Part shown: positions 17,293 to 25,456 of the stretch, in pieces
How the letters are laid out: every line of letters starts with the position of its first letter
How positions within the stretch are numbered: position 1 is the first letter of the stretch
DNA from: DATAXP01 sp036272935
Lineage (GTDB): Bacteria; Planctomycetota; Planctomycetia; Pirellulales; PNKZ01
Direction: 5' to 3'
Assembly: GCA_036272935.1 (NCBI GenBank)
Contig: DATAXP010000110.1
Span: forward strand, 1-64,000
DNA length: 64,000 bases
Program-made: the position numbers and the translations under genes
The notes under the pieces: generated by a model
What the model was told of the DNA's origin: nothing
Databases searched by the model: none
Seen by the model: the letters and a program-made list of their open reading frames with translations, nothing else

Positions 17293-18354
17293 ATGCCTGA
17301 TCGATACCTGTTCCCGAACCGCCTCACCCGCCGAGATTTTCTCTCCATTACGGCCGCTGCCGGCGCGACCCTTGCCTTGCCGCGGCTGGCGACGGCGGGC
17401 AATGAAACGACATCGCCGGTGCGCATCGGTTCGGGGCACTGGACGTACACGCTCGACGAGAACTGGGGCAAGCTCTCAGAAGGAATGAAGTACGGATTCG
17501 GCTGCGCGGTGGTGGTCGACTCGAAAGACCGGGTGTTCATCACCTCGCGATCCACGAATCCTTGCGTGGCGGTTTTCGGTTCCGACGGCACGCTGCTCGA
17601 AACGTGGAGCAACGATTTCGCTCAGAAGATCGGCTACTCGACTGATCAGGTGGCTGCCACCGCCCACGGTCTGTATTGGAGTAAAGAAGGCCCCGAGGAG
17701 TTCCTGTACTTCACCGAGAACAAGCCAGGAAACCGCGTTTACAAGACCGACATGCAAGGCCGAGTGCTGTATGAATTGGGGAACATCGCCAAGGAAGGCT
17801 CGACCGCCCAGCCGTTCAAGTTCGACAATCCAACCGACGTGGCGGTCGCCCCCAATGGCGACATCTATATCGTCGATGGCTACGGCAGCCAGTTGGTTCA
17901 CCGCTTCGACAAGAACTTCAAGCTGATCCGCACGATCGGCGGCCGCGGTAAGACCAACGGCTTGTTCAATGTCTGCCACGGCGTTTGGGTGAGCACGCTG
18001 GGCAATGAGCCTGAGGTGTACATTGCCGACCGGGCAAATAATCGCCTGGAAGTGTATTCGCCGGAACTCGATTACAAGCGCACGGTGCCCGACATGCGGC
18101 TGCCATGCTGCTTCTATCAGCACGACGGCCACCTGTACGTACCAGAGCTAGGTTCGCGGGTTTCGATTATCGATCCGCAAGACAAGCCGGTGGCGCGGCT
18201 TGGGGACGGCAAGGGGGTGAAAAAGGAACAGATCACGCCCCACAAATTTGCCACGCCACATGCGCTGACGGTCGATTCGCAAGGCGACCTGTACGTCGTC
18301 GAGTGGCTTGACTATGGCCGGCCTCGGAAGTTCAAGCACACGCCGCAGGCGTAG
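17293..18354 (+). CDS. Tat-exported NHL-repeat six-bladed beta-propeller protein
   Basis: 353 aa. The Tat signal LTRRDFLSITAAAGATLAL is at 11-29. The rest is a propeller of NHL-type repeats, for example FDNPTDVAVAPNGDIYIVDG, NEPEVYIADRANNRLEVYSPE and HALTVDSQGDLYVVEW, each ending near an aromatic-rich strand. Such proteins occur in the periplasm as scaffolds or as lyase/lactonase-like enzymes (peptidylglycine lyase fold); no catalytic set can be assigned with confidence. It is followed after 44 nt by the hybrid kinase gene in the same direction. Whether the propeller acts as a periplasmic sensor for that kinase is only a guess from adjacency. Confidence 0.87.
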   Translation: MPDRYLFPNRLTRRDFLSITAAAGATLALPRLATAGNETTSPVRIGSGHWTYTLDENWGKLSEGMKYGFGCAVVVDSKDRVFITSRSTNPCVAVFGSDGTLLETWSNDFAQKIGYSTDQVAATAHGLYWSKEGPEEFLYFTENKPGNRVYKTDMQGRVLYELGNIAKEGSTAQPFKFDNPTDVAVAPNGDIYIVDGYGSQLVHRFDKNFKLIRTIGGRGKTNGLFNVCHGVWVSTLGNEPEVYIADRANNRLEVYSPELDYKRTVPDMRLPCCFYQHDGHLYVPELGSRVSIIDPQDKPVARLGDGKGVKKEQITPHKFATPHALTVDSQGDLYVVEWLDYGRPRKFKHTPQA

Positions 18355-18398
18355 TACCGCACGCGCGACGACGACACTCTCAGGAATCGCCAGAACCG

Positions 18399-20576
18399 AT
18401 GAGTTGGTCGATAGGTCGAGGTCCGCAGATCGGCTTCCTTGCCGTGCTGGCGGCGTTGGTGTTCGACGCGGTGATCGCGTATCGCAACCTCAACGTGCTG
18501 CACGATAGCGATCGTCTGGTTGCCCATACCCACCAGGTGCTTACCGTACTGGCCGAGATGCTGTCGAGCGCTCAGGACGCTGAAACGCGGCAGCGGGGGT
18601 ACATCATCACGGGGCGCGAGGCGTACCGCACCCCGTTCGAAGAAGCGATCAACGCCACGTATCAGCACCTGGCCAAGCTCAAGGAACTGACGAGTGATAA
18701 TCCTCGGCAGCAAGATCGCATCCACGAGCTGGAGCCGTTGCTCAAGAGCCGGCTCGACGACCTGGCCAACACGGTGGCCATACGTCGGGAGCAAGGGTAC
18801 GAAGCGGCTGCCGAGCAGGTATCCGCCCTGGGGCCGCTGCCAATGGATGCGGTGCGTGTACTGGTCGCCGCCATGCAAGGCGAGGAGTATCAACTACTCG
18901 AGCAGCGGTCGAAGCAGGCCAACGACAGCTATTCGATTGCCGTCGGGGCGAATGTCTTTGCGATGCTGCTGACCGTGGGAGTCATTGCGTTTGCCTGGCG
19001 ATCGCTGGCGCTGGAGTTGGATGCCCGGCGCGCGGCTGAGATGGCCGCCCACGGCGAGCGGGAAAGGCTGTTGACCACGCTGACTAGCATCGGCGACGGC
19101 GTGATCGTGACCGATCTGCATGCGCGCGTGATCCTGCAGAATCCCGTGTCGGAGCAGCTCACTGGCTGGGGGCACGAGGCCGTTGGTCAGCCGGTGACCA
19201 AAATCTTCCGCATTGTGAACGAGACGAGCCGAAAAGAGGTCGAGAATCCGGTGACGCGCGTGCTGCGCGACGGGATGATTGTTGGCCTCGCGAATCACAC
19301 AGTGCTCGTTGCCAAGGACGGCAGCGAGCGCCCGATCGACGACAGTGGCGCGCCGGTACGCGACAAGCACGGCACGTTGGTAGGCACGGTGCTGGTGTTT
19401 CGCGACATCACCGAACGCCGCCAGGCCGAAGAAGTACAGCGCGAAGCCGACGCCCGCAAGGACCAGTTCCTGGCGATGTTGGCGCACGAGCTGCGCAATC
19501 CGCTCGCGCCGATCAGCAACGCCTTGCAGCTGTGGGGCATCGTCAAGGACGATCCGGCGCAGATGGAAGAGCTACGGCAAATGATGGAGCGCCAGGTCCA
19601 CCAGATGATCCGGCTGATCGACGACCTGCTCGACCTGTCGCGCATCACCCGCGGCAAGATTCAGTTGCGCAAGCAGCGCGTCGAGATCGGCACGCTGGTG
19701 CGCGGGGCCATCGAGGCGATCGATCCGTTGGTCCAGCGCTGCGGCCACGAGCTCGTGGTTACGCCGTCCGCCGATCCGGTTTACGTCCAGGTCGACGTGG
19801 CCCGCATGGTCCAGGTGTTCGGCAATATCCTGCACAACGCCGCCAAATACACGGGCCGCAACGGCAAGATCTGGATCACCACCGCGCGGGAGGCCGACGA
19901 GGCGGTGGTGCGCATCCGCGACAATGGGCCTGGAATCCCTGAACCGATGCTGCCACGCATCTTCGACATGTTCATCCAGGTCGATCAGACGCTCGACCGT
20001 TCGCACGGCGGCTTGGGAATCGGCCTGACGCTAGTCAAAACGCTCGTCGAAGCGCACCAGGGGACCGTCATCGCGCGCAGCGAAGGGCTCGGACATGGCA
20101 GCGAGTTCATCGTGCGGCTGCCGGCGTTGGTCGCCAGCAAATCGGAGGACTCCGGCGAGGTTCCAATTGTCGGCAGCCGTCGATCCGACCGAGTTCCATC
20201 GCACCGGATCCTGGTGGTCGACGACGTGCAGGCCTCGGCCAAGACGCTGGCGATGATGCTGCGTTCGATCGGCCAGGAAGTCGATACGCGCTGCGATGGG
20301 CCCTCGGCCCTCGAGGCAGTTGCGGAGAACGACTATGGCGTGATCTTCCTCGACATTGCCATGCCGGGCATGGACGGATACGAAGTGGCGCGGCAGATTC
20401 GTCAGCGCGACGGCGATCGCCTGACGCTGGTGGCATTAACCGGTTACGGCCAGGAGCAGGATCGGCAGCAAGCGATGGCTGCCGGATTCAATCATCACCT
20501 GGTCAAGCCGACAAGCATTGAGACGTTGGAACATTTGTTGGAAACAATCAAGCCGCGCGCCACGCATCCGGCGTAG
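18399..20576 (+). CDS. CHASE3-PAS hybrid sensor histidine kinase with C-terminal receiver
   Basis: 725 aa, inner membrane. Order: TM1 (about 8-28), periplasmic CHASE3 (about 30-175, with ETRQRGYIITG), TM2 (about 182-204), PAS (about 220-345), HisKA with His363 in MLAHELRNPLAPI, HATPase_c (N box HNAAKYT, RDNGPGIPE, GGLGIGLTLVK) and a receiver domain from about 605 (ILVVDDVQAS) with acceptor Asp652 in FLDIAMPGMDGYE and the conserved Lys in LVKPTS. All catalytic residues are present. It should autophosphorylate and pass phosphate internally; a downstream Hpt or regulator is not in the window. An ECF sigma factor gene starts 40 nt after the stop in the same direction, suggesting coupled expression. 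The stimulus is unknown. Confidence 0.95.
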   Translation: MSWSIGRGPQIGFLAVLAALVFDAVIAYRNLNVLHDSDRLVAHTHQVLTVLAEMLSSAQDAETRQRGYIITGREAYRTPFEEAINATYQHLAKLKELTSDNPRQQDRIHELEPLLKSRLDDLANTVAIRREQGYEAAAEQVSALGPLPMDAVRVLVAAMQGEEYQLLEQRSKQANDSYSIAVGANVFAMLLTVGVIAFAWRSLALELDARRAAEMAAHGERERLLTTLTSIGDGVIVTDLHARVILQNPVSEQLTGWGHEAVGQPVTKIFRIVNETSRKEVENPVTRVLRDGMIVGLANHTVLVAKDGSERPIDDSGAPVRDKHGTLVGTVLVFRDITERRQAEEVQREADARKDQFLAMLAHELRNPLAPISNALQLWGIVKDDPAQMEELRQMMERQVHQMIRLIDDLLDLSRITRGKIQLRKQRVEIGTLVRGAIEAIDPLVQRCGHELVVTPSADPVYVQVDVARMVQVFGNILHNAAKYTGRNGKIWITTAREADEAVVRIRDNGPGIPEPMLPRIFDMFIQVDQTLDRSHGGLGIGLTLVKTLVEAHQGTVIARSEGLGHGSEFIVRLPALVASKSEDSGEVPIVGSRRSDRVPSHRILVVDDVQASAKTLAMMLRSIGQEVDTRCDGPSALEAVAENDYGVIFLDIAMPGMDGYEVARQIRQRDGDRLTLVALTGYGQEQDRQQAMAAGFNHHLVKPTSIETLEHLLETIKPRATHPA

Positions 20577-20616
20577 TTGACATCGGCTTGCAGTTGGTCC
20601 TCTGTGCGAGGCGACG

Positions 20617-21195
20617 TTGACCGAGCCGCACGCCCACGTCGATCCCGCTCGCGCGGAATGCGCTGACGCGCCCCCCGCCGCCGACGAGGCGCCGCGGCTC
20701 GACGCAGCATTGATCGCCATCTTGTTCGTCAAGCACGCCGATGAACTGCGCCGCTTTCTCACGGGTGTATTGCGCAATGCTGACCAGGCCGAGGACGCGA
20801 TGCAGGCGGCTTTCACCAAACTGGTCGAGCTGGGCCACACGGCGCGCGAGGAGTCGCTCAAAGGCTGGCTGTTCCGCGTGGCGTATCACGAGGCGATCGT
20901 GGTTCGCCGGCGGCAAGCGATCCATCGCCGGGCGACCGACGTCCTGGCCGCCATGGACCCGCGAGTGCCGCCGACGGCCGATCTGCCCGTCGTGCGCAGC
21001 GAGACGATCGACCTGGTTCGCGATGCGATCGCGCGCCTGCCGGCCGAGCAGCGCCAAGTGGTGCGATTGCGGATGTACGAACAGAAGAAATTCGCGCAGA
21101 TTGCCGGGGAGCTGCAGGTGCCCCTGGGCACGGTGCTCACGCGGATGCACTTGGCGCTCAAGAAACTGCGCGTGGCGCTTGAGCGGAGCAAATGA
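20617..21195 (+). CDS. ECF-type RNA polymerase sigma factor
   Basis: 192 aa. An acidic/Ala-rich N-terminal 30 residues precede region 2 (about 33-105: FVKHADELRRFLTGVLRNAD, DAMQAAFTKLVE, GWLFRVAYHEAIVVRRRQ) and region 4 (about 130-188: AIARLPAEQRQVVRLRMYE, KFAQIAGELQVPLGTVLTRM). No region 3 and no extra C-terminal domain. The start is TTG, supported by GCGAGG 6-8 nt upstream; no ATG gives region 2 intact. No anti-sigma gene follows; the next gene converges. Immediately upstream is a hybrid histidine kinase, so activity may be controlled through expression or through that kinase rather than by a classical anti-sigma factor (inference). Confidence 0.92.
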   Translation: MTEPHAHVDPARAECADAPPAADEAPRLDAALIAILFVKHADELRRFLTGVLRNADQAEDAMQAAFTKLVELGHTAREESLKGWLFRVAYHEAIVVRRRQAIHRRATDVLAAMDPRVPPTADLPVVRSETIDLVRDAIARLPAEQRQVVRLRMYEQKKFAQIAGELQVPLGTVLTRMHLALKKLRVALERSK

Positions 21196-21243
21196 CGAAA
21201 CTGTGGGAGGCGAATCCTTTCGCCGACCCATAGCCGTCATTCG

Positions 21244-22407
21244 TCATTTCTTGGCCACGTGGCCGTCGTCGCGCGTCACCAGCATCTGAAGCGTCGGCAG
21301 GTCCATCTGTTCGCTTTTGAACTCGACGTGTCCGTCGCCGAACAACACGTTCGCCCCGCCGACGTGTACCGAGAAGATCCCGTGATTGTGCCCCGGCCCC
21401 GTCGGATGCTGAGGGATGTTCTTGGGCTTTTTGTCCCTGGGCAGCCGCGGCGGCGGGCCGATCGGATTGGCGACGATTCCCTTCGGCAGCTTTTCGGCAT
21501 CGAGCGTGACGGCGTTGATGGCGTAGCGCACCGTGGTGATGTTGAAACAACGGTCGTCGCCGCTGCCGTTGATCCCTTCGGCCTCAGGGTTCAGGCCGCC
21601 GTAATTGCCTCCCGCGCCCTTGTAGCCGCCGTCGGGGAACGAGCTGCGCAGATCGTACTGTAGTGGCGGATTGTAGTAAGGGTCGATCCCCCAGGTTGAT
21701 TGTTCGCCGACAATGATCACGTTCCCCACGCCATCGCGCAGCGACGCATGGCGCATCGCCTGGTTGGGAGGAAACGCTCCCGAGCCCGACAAGATGCCCC
21801 AGGGGCCGTCGCGCGTGTTGCGGCCATGCGGGCCGATCACCGACTGATCCGGCCGGATGTTCATCATGTCGGGAGCCGAGCCGGCCAAGGCCACGTAGTC
21901 AGGCAGCGCAACGCCTTTGGCCGGGTGATCGAGCGAGTCGCGATTCGCTTGAGAATAGGTCTTGTTTGGATCGCTGAGTGGCGGCAACGAACTTGCCGGA
22001 CAGCGCATCACGGTCGGCAGCAATCCGTCGACCAGCTTGAGATTGGGATTCACCTCTTCGCCGCCGAAGTCACCGCTGCAGCGGACCTGCTCCCAATGCA
22101 TCTTGCCGCCGTCTTGTGCGACATACGGCAGCAGCTCGGTCCACCAACTTGGCCCCCAGGGAGACTCTGGGCTCATTTGATAGCGCGCGCCACACGGAAA
22201 CGCACCCGAATGAGCGGTCTGATACGCGTCGAGCGCTTGGCCAAGCGCTCGCAGGTTGTACGCACAACCGCTGCGCCGCAGTGCCTGCGTGCCGCGATAC
22301 AGCAACGGAATCGCGACGATCACGACGATCACCGACACGACGACCGCGACAATCGCTTCGAGAACCGTGAAACCAGCGCGGCGGCAACGATCATCGGCCG
22401 TGCTCAT
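21244..22407 (-). CDS. DUF1559 pseudopilin-like protein
   Basis: 387 aa. A type IV pilin-like N-terminus (RRAGFTVLEAIVAVVVSVIV, with Gly12/Phe13 as cleavage site and Glu at +5) is followed by a helix and a large DUF1559 beta-rich domain. The C-terminus has the family H-X9-DG motif (HVGGANVLFGDGH). The protein should be processed by a prepilin peptidase and placed in the inner membrane or a pseudopilus. Planctomycetes encode tens to hundreds of DUF1559 proteins; functions are mostly unknown. Strong ribosome site GGGGAGGAGAG upstream of the ATG. It converges with the ECF sigma gene, 48 nt apart. Confidence 0.92.
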   Translation of the reverse strand: MSTADDRCRRAGFTVLEAIVAVVVSVIVVIVAIPLLYRGTQALRRSGCAYNLRALGQALDAYQTAHSGAFPCGARYQMSPESPWGPSWWTELLPYVAQDGGKMHWEQVRCSGDFGGEEVNPNLKLVDGLLPTVMRCPASSLPPLSDPNKTYSQANRDSLDHPAKGVALPDYVALAGSAPDMMNIRPDQSVIGPHGRNTRDGPWGILSGSGAFPPNQAMRHASLRDGVGNVIIVGEQSTWGIDPYYNPPLQYDLRSSFPDGGYKGAGGNYGGLNPEAEGINGSGDDRCFNITTVRYAINAVTLDAEKLPKGIVANPIGPPPRLPRDKKPKNIPQHPTGPGHNHGIFSVHVGGANVLFGDGHVEFKSEQMDLPTLQMLVTRDDGHVAKK

Positions 22408-22857
22408 CGTGCAACTCTCCTCCCCCCGTGGCTTGATCGCAAGCTTTGGCGTGCGGCGAACGATTGTATTCTCGTTAGCTTGCCTGGGGGCCGCAAGCCG
22501 GCGGCGCCTCGGCAGCGGTGGGTACTAATTCCCGCGCGGCACGGCGGGTCAAGCCCCGCGTCGGCCATCGACTTTGTACCCCACCATGGACCCCGGGGTA
22601 ACGGGTACAAACTCGCCCCACTTTCGGCGCGCGCCGACTTAGTACCCGATCGCGATAAATAGGTACAAACTCGATCTTCCGGTTTCGATCTGAACGAGCA
22701 TTGTCGATGGCCAGTTGGATTTGAAACCGGGACATCAATAGCCCGTCTCGCCGAAGGCGGCCGACGCGCTTGACCGTGAACCGAGGCTCGGCGAAAGTAG
22801 GAGAGCCGCCCTGCCGGTCCCTCGTTACCTGCCGCAGTCGATGGAGTTTAGCCATCC
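22408..22857. other. 450-bp divergent intergenic region with a GTAC-motif cluster
   Basis: Separates the DUF1559 gene (minus) from the PQQ propeller gene (plus). Between 22521 and 22673 five copies of a GTAC core occur in alternating orientation: GGTACTAA (22521), TTTGTACC (22573), GGGTACAAACTCG (22603), TTAGTACCCG (22639) and GGTACAAACTCG (22662). TTTGTACC/GGTACAAA and TTAGTACC/GGTACTAA are inverted mates. A short frame on the minus strand here has no protein-like content. No clear promoter was found for either flanking gene. Confidence 0.55.
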
Positions 22858-24168
22858 ATGTTTTCCGCGTTCCCGGCTTGCCGCACTTCGGCATGCCACG
22901 TTTTCGTTGTTCTCGCTGCGACTTGGCTAGGGCTAGCGGAACGTGCCGAGGCCGAAAATTGGCCGCAATGGCGCGGTCCGCGCAACAACGGCGTCAGCAG
23001 CGAGACGAACCTGCCGGTCACCTGGAGCAAGTCGGAAAACATCTTGTGGCGCGCTTCGCTGCCGGGGCCGGCTGGGGCGACACCCGTGGTCTGGGACGAC
23101 AAGATTTTCCTCACCAGCGCCAAGGGGCAAGAGCTGGTGCTCGTGTGTCTCAACACCTCGGGCAAGGTGCTGTGGGAGCGGAAGGTCGGCTCGGGAGATC
23201 AGCCGGTGCGCGGCGACGAGGGGAACATGGCCTCGCCCAGCCCCTCGACCGACGGCAAGCACGTGTGGGCGTTCATGGGCTCGGGCGATCTGGCGTGCTA
23301 CACCGTAGCCGGCAAGCAGGTTTGGCAGCTCAACGTTGGCAAGCGGTTCGGGCCGCTGAACATCGCCTTCGGCATGACCTCGACGCCGGTGCTCGACGGC
23401 AATCGGCTCTATTTGCAATTGCTTCACACGAACGGGGCGCTAGTGATCGCACTCGATGCGCTGACCGGAAAGAATGTCTGGGTCCACAAGCGGCCCAGCG
23501 ATGCCAAGGACGAATGCCTGCATTCCTACGCCTCGCCGATTCTGTATCGCGACAACGACCAAGAGTTTCTGCTGGTTCACGGCGCCGACTACATCACCGC
23601 CCACAGTCTCAAGGACGGCAAGGAACTGTGGCGCTGCGGCGGCCTGAATCCGCCCGGCAAGTACAACCACACGTTGCGGTTCGTCGCTTCGCCGGCCGTG
23701 ACCGAGGGGTTGATCGTCGTCCCTTCGGCGAAGAATGGCCCGATCCTAGCGCTGGAGCCCGCAAGCCATGGCGATATTACCAGCACCAGCCAGGGGCACG
23801 TCTGGCGGCGCGATGAGAACACGCCCGACGTCCCCTCGCCGTTGATCTACGGCGGCTTGGTCTACTTGTGCCGCGAGTCGGGGCTGCTGCTTTGCCTCGA
23901 TGCTCAGACCGGCAGGGAATACTACTATGAGCGGACGCATTCGCACCGACATCGCGCCAGCCCGGTCTACGCCGACGGCAAAATCTATCTCACCGCGCGC
24001 GACGGGGTAGTGACCGTCGTCAAGGCAGGCCGCGAGTTCGAGATCCTTGCCACTAACGAACTCGACGAGGCGATTTCGTCGTCACCGGCCATCTCGAACG
24101 GCCGTATCTATCTTCGTGCGTTCGATGCGCTGTATTGCATCGGCTCGAATCAACCCGCCGCCAAGTGA
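22858..24168 (+). CDS. secreted PQQ-type eight-bladed beta-propeller protein
   Basis: 436 aa. A signal peptide of about 32 residues (hydrophobic VFVVLAATWLGL, cleavage near ERAEA) is followed by ENWPQWRGPRNNGVSSE, the usual opening of this planctomycete family, and by repeated propeller blades with LDALTGKNVW, LDAQTGREYY and IYLTARDGVVTVV. No PQQ ligand set or haem motif is evident, so it is more likely a BamB-like or structural propeller than a quinoprotein dehydrogenase. The FG-GAP protein gene begins 13 nt downstream, so the two form an operon of two secreted propellers. A paralogue is at 43086. Confidence 0.9.
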   Translation: MFSAFPACRTSACHVFVVLAATWLGLAERAEAENWPQWRGPRNNGVSSETNLPVTWSKSENILWRASLPGPAGATPVVWDDKIFLTSAKGQELVLVCLNTSGKVLWERKVGSGDQPVRGDEGNMASPSPSTDGKHVWAFMGSGDLACYTVAGKQVWQLNVGKRFGPLNIAFGMTSTPVLDGNRLYLQLLHTNGALVIALDALTGKNVWVHKRPSDAKDECLHSYASPILYRDNDQEFLLVHGADYITAHSLKDGKELWRCGGLNPPGKYNHTLRFVASPAVTEGLIVVPSAKNGPILALEPASHGDITSTSQGHVWRRDENTPDVPSPLIYGGLVYLCRESGLLLCLDAQTGREYYYERTHSHRHRASPVYADGKIYLTARDGVVTVVKAGREFEILATNELDEAISSSPAISNGRIYLRAFDALYCIGSNQPAAK

Positions 24169-24173
24169 ACAGG

Positions 24174-24260
24174 AACCGCAGATGAACGCAGATGCACGCC
24201 GCTGTGTAGGAACCGGCAGTTTTTTTTCTAATCTGCGTTTATCCGCGTTCGTCTGCGGTT
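24174..24260. repeat. palindromic repeat, ACCACGGATGAACAC family, copy 2 (inside a coding sequence)
   Basis: Left arm AACCGCAGATGAACGCAGAT (24174-24193); right arm 24231-24260 ends GTTCGTCTGCGGTT. It is the CCGCAGATGAACGC variant of the family at 5678. The start codon of the following FG-GAP gene (24182) lies in the left arm and the right arm encodes part of its signal peptide. Confidence 0.85.
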
Positions 24261-25435
24261 TTCTGCTTCCGGCTTTCGCACTGGCCGCCGAGATCAAGTT
24301 TCAACCCGAAGAGATTGCCACCGATTTGACGGTCGGCTACGCGGTGAACCTGGTCGACATGAACGACGATCGCAAGACCGATATTGTGGTCGTCGATAGT
24401 CGCCGGGTGATCTGGTACGAGAACCCAACCTGGAAGGTTCACACGATCATTGAGAACGCGACGAAGCCCGATAATGTGTGCATCGCCCCGTACGACATCG
24501 ACGGCGACGGGCGGCTCGACTTCGCCCTGGGGGCCGATTGGCGTCCGAGCGACACGAATACTAGCGGCACGATCCAGTGGCTCAAGCGACCCAGCGCGTC
24601 GGGTCTTTGGGAAGTGCGGCAGATCGGCGAGGAGCCAACGACGCACCGCATGCGCTGGATCGACCTTGATTCCGATGGGCACAGCGAGTTGGTGGTCCTG
24701 CCGCTGTTTGGCCGCGGCACGACCAAGCCCGACTTTGCCGAGACAGGAGTGCGCGTGCTGGCCTACAAGATTCCCGCCGATCCGGTGCACGATCCGTGGC
24801 ATGCCGACGTGCTCAACGACGAAATGCACGTCACCCACAACTTCTGGCCGACCGACTTCAACGGCGACGGCCACGTGGAGCTGCTCGTCACCAGCTTCGA
24901 AGGGGTCAACTTGCTCGTGCGTGGCGGCGACACAAAATGGTCGCGCCACGTCATTGGCGAAGGGAATCAAACCTCGTCGCCCAACCGCGGCGCCAGCGAG
25001 ATCAAGCGCGGCATGCTCGACGGCGGGGCCGACTTCATCGCCACGATCGAACCGTGGCACGGGTTCCAGGTGGTCGTGTACACGCGCCCTGCCGGTTGGT
25101 CGCTTGAGAAACCCGCGATGTGGACTCGCAAGGTGATCGACGACGATCTGCAATGGGGACACGCCGTCTGGTGCGCGAACCTCGACGACGATGCCGACGA
25201 CGAGCTGATCGTCGGCGTGCGCGACAACAAGAGCGCGAAGGTGCTCAGCGGCCTGCGCGTCTACGATCCGCAGGACCGCGCCGGTCACGATTGGAAGCGG
25301 TTGCTGTTCGACGCCGGCGGCGTAGCGATTGAAGACCTGGCGGCGACCGATCTCAATGGCGACGGCCGGGCCGATATCGTCGCCAGCGGCCGCGCCACGA
25401 AGAACGTGAAAATCTACTGGAACGAAACGGAATAA
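24182..25435 (+). CDS. secreted FG-GAP/VCBS-repeat protein
   Basis: 417 aa. A signal peptide (hydrophobic LRLSAFVCGFLLPAFALA, cleavage near ALA-AEI) precedes seven or so integrin-like repeats, each with a DxDxDGxxD calcium loop: DMNDDRKTD, DIDGDGRLD, DLDSDGHSE, DFNGDGHVE, DLDDDADDE and DLNGDGRAD. It should fold as a calcium-binding propeller in the periplasm or outside. Its ATG and an AGGA ribosome site lie 13 nt after the PQQ propeller gene. The first 27 codons coincide with a palindromic intergenic repeat, so the signal peptide is repeat-derived. An in-frame start inside the upstream gene is possible but would add a charged, non-signal N-terminus. Confidence 0.86.
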   Translation: MNADARRCVGTGSFFSNLRLSAFVCGFLLPAFALAAEIKFQPEEIATDLTVGYAVNLVDMNDDRKTDIVVVDSRRVIWYENPTWKVHTIIENATKPDNVCIAPYDIDGDGRLDFALGADWRPSDTNTSGTIQWLKRPSASGLWEVRQIGEEPTTHRMRWIDLDSDGHSELVVLPLFGRGTTKPDFAETGVRVLAYKIPADPVHDPWHADVLNDEMHVTHNFWPTDFNGDGHVELLVTSFEGVNLLVRGGDTKWSRHVIGEGNQTSSPNRGASEIKRGMLDGGADFIATIEPWHGFQVVVYTRPAGWSLEKPAMWTRKVIDDDLQWGHAVWCANLDDDADDELIVGVRDNKSAKVLSGLRVYDPQDRAGHDWKRLLFDAGGVAIEDLAATDLNGDGRADIVASGRATKNVKIYWNETE

Positions 25436-25456
25436 CTCGTCGCCTGCGCCACGCGA

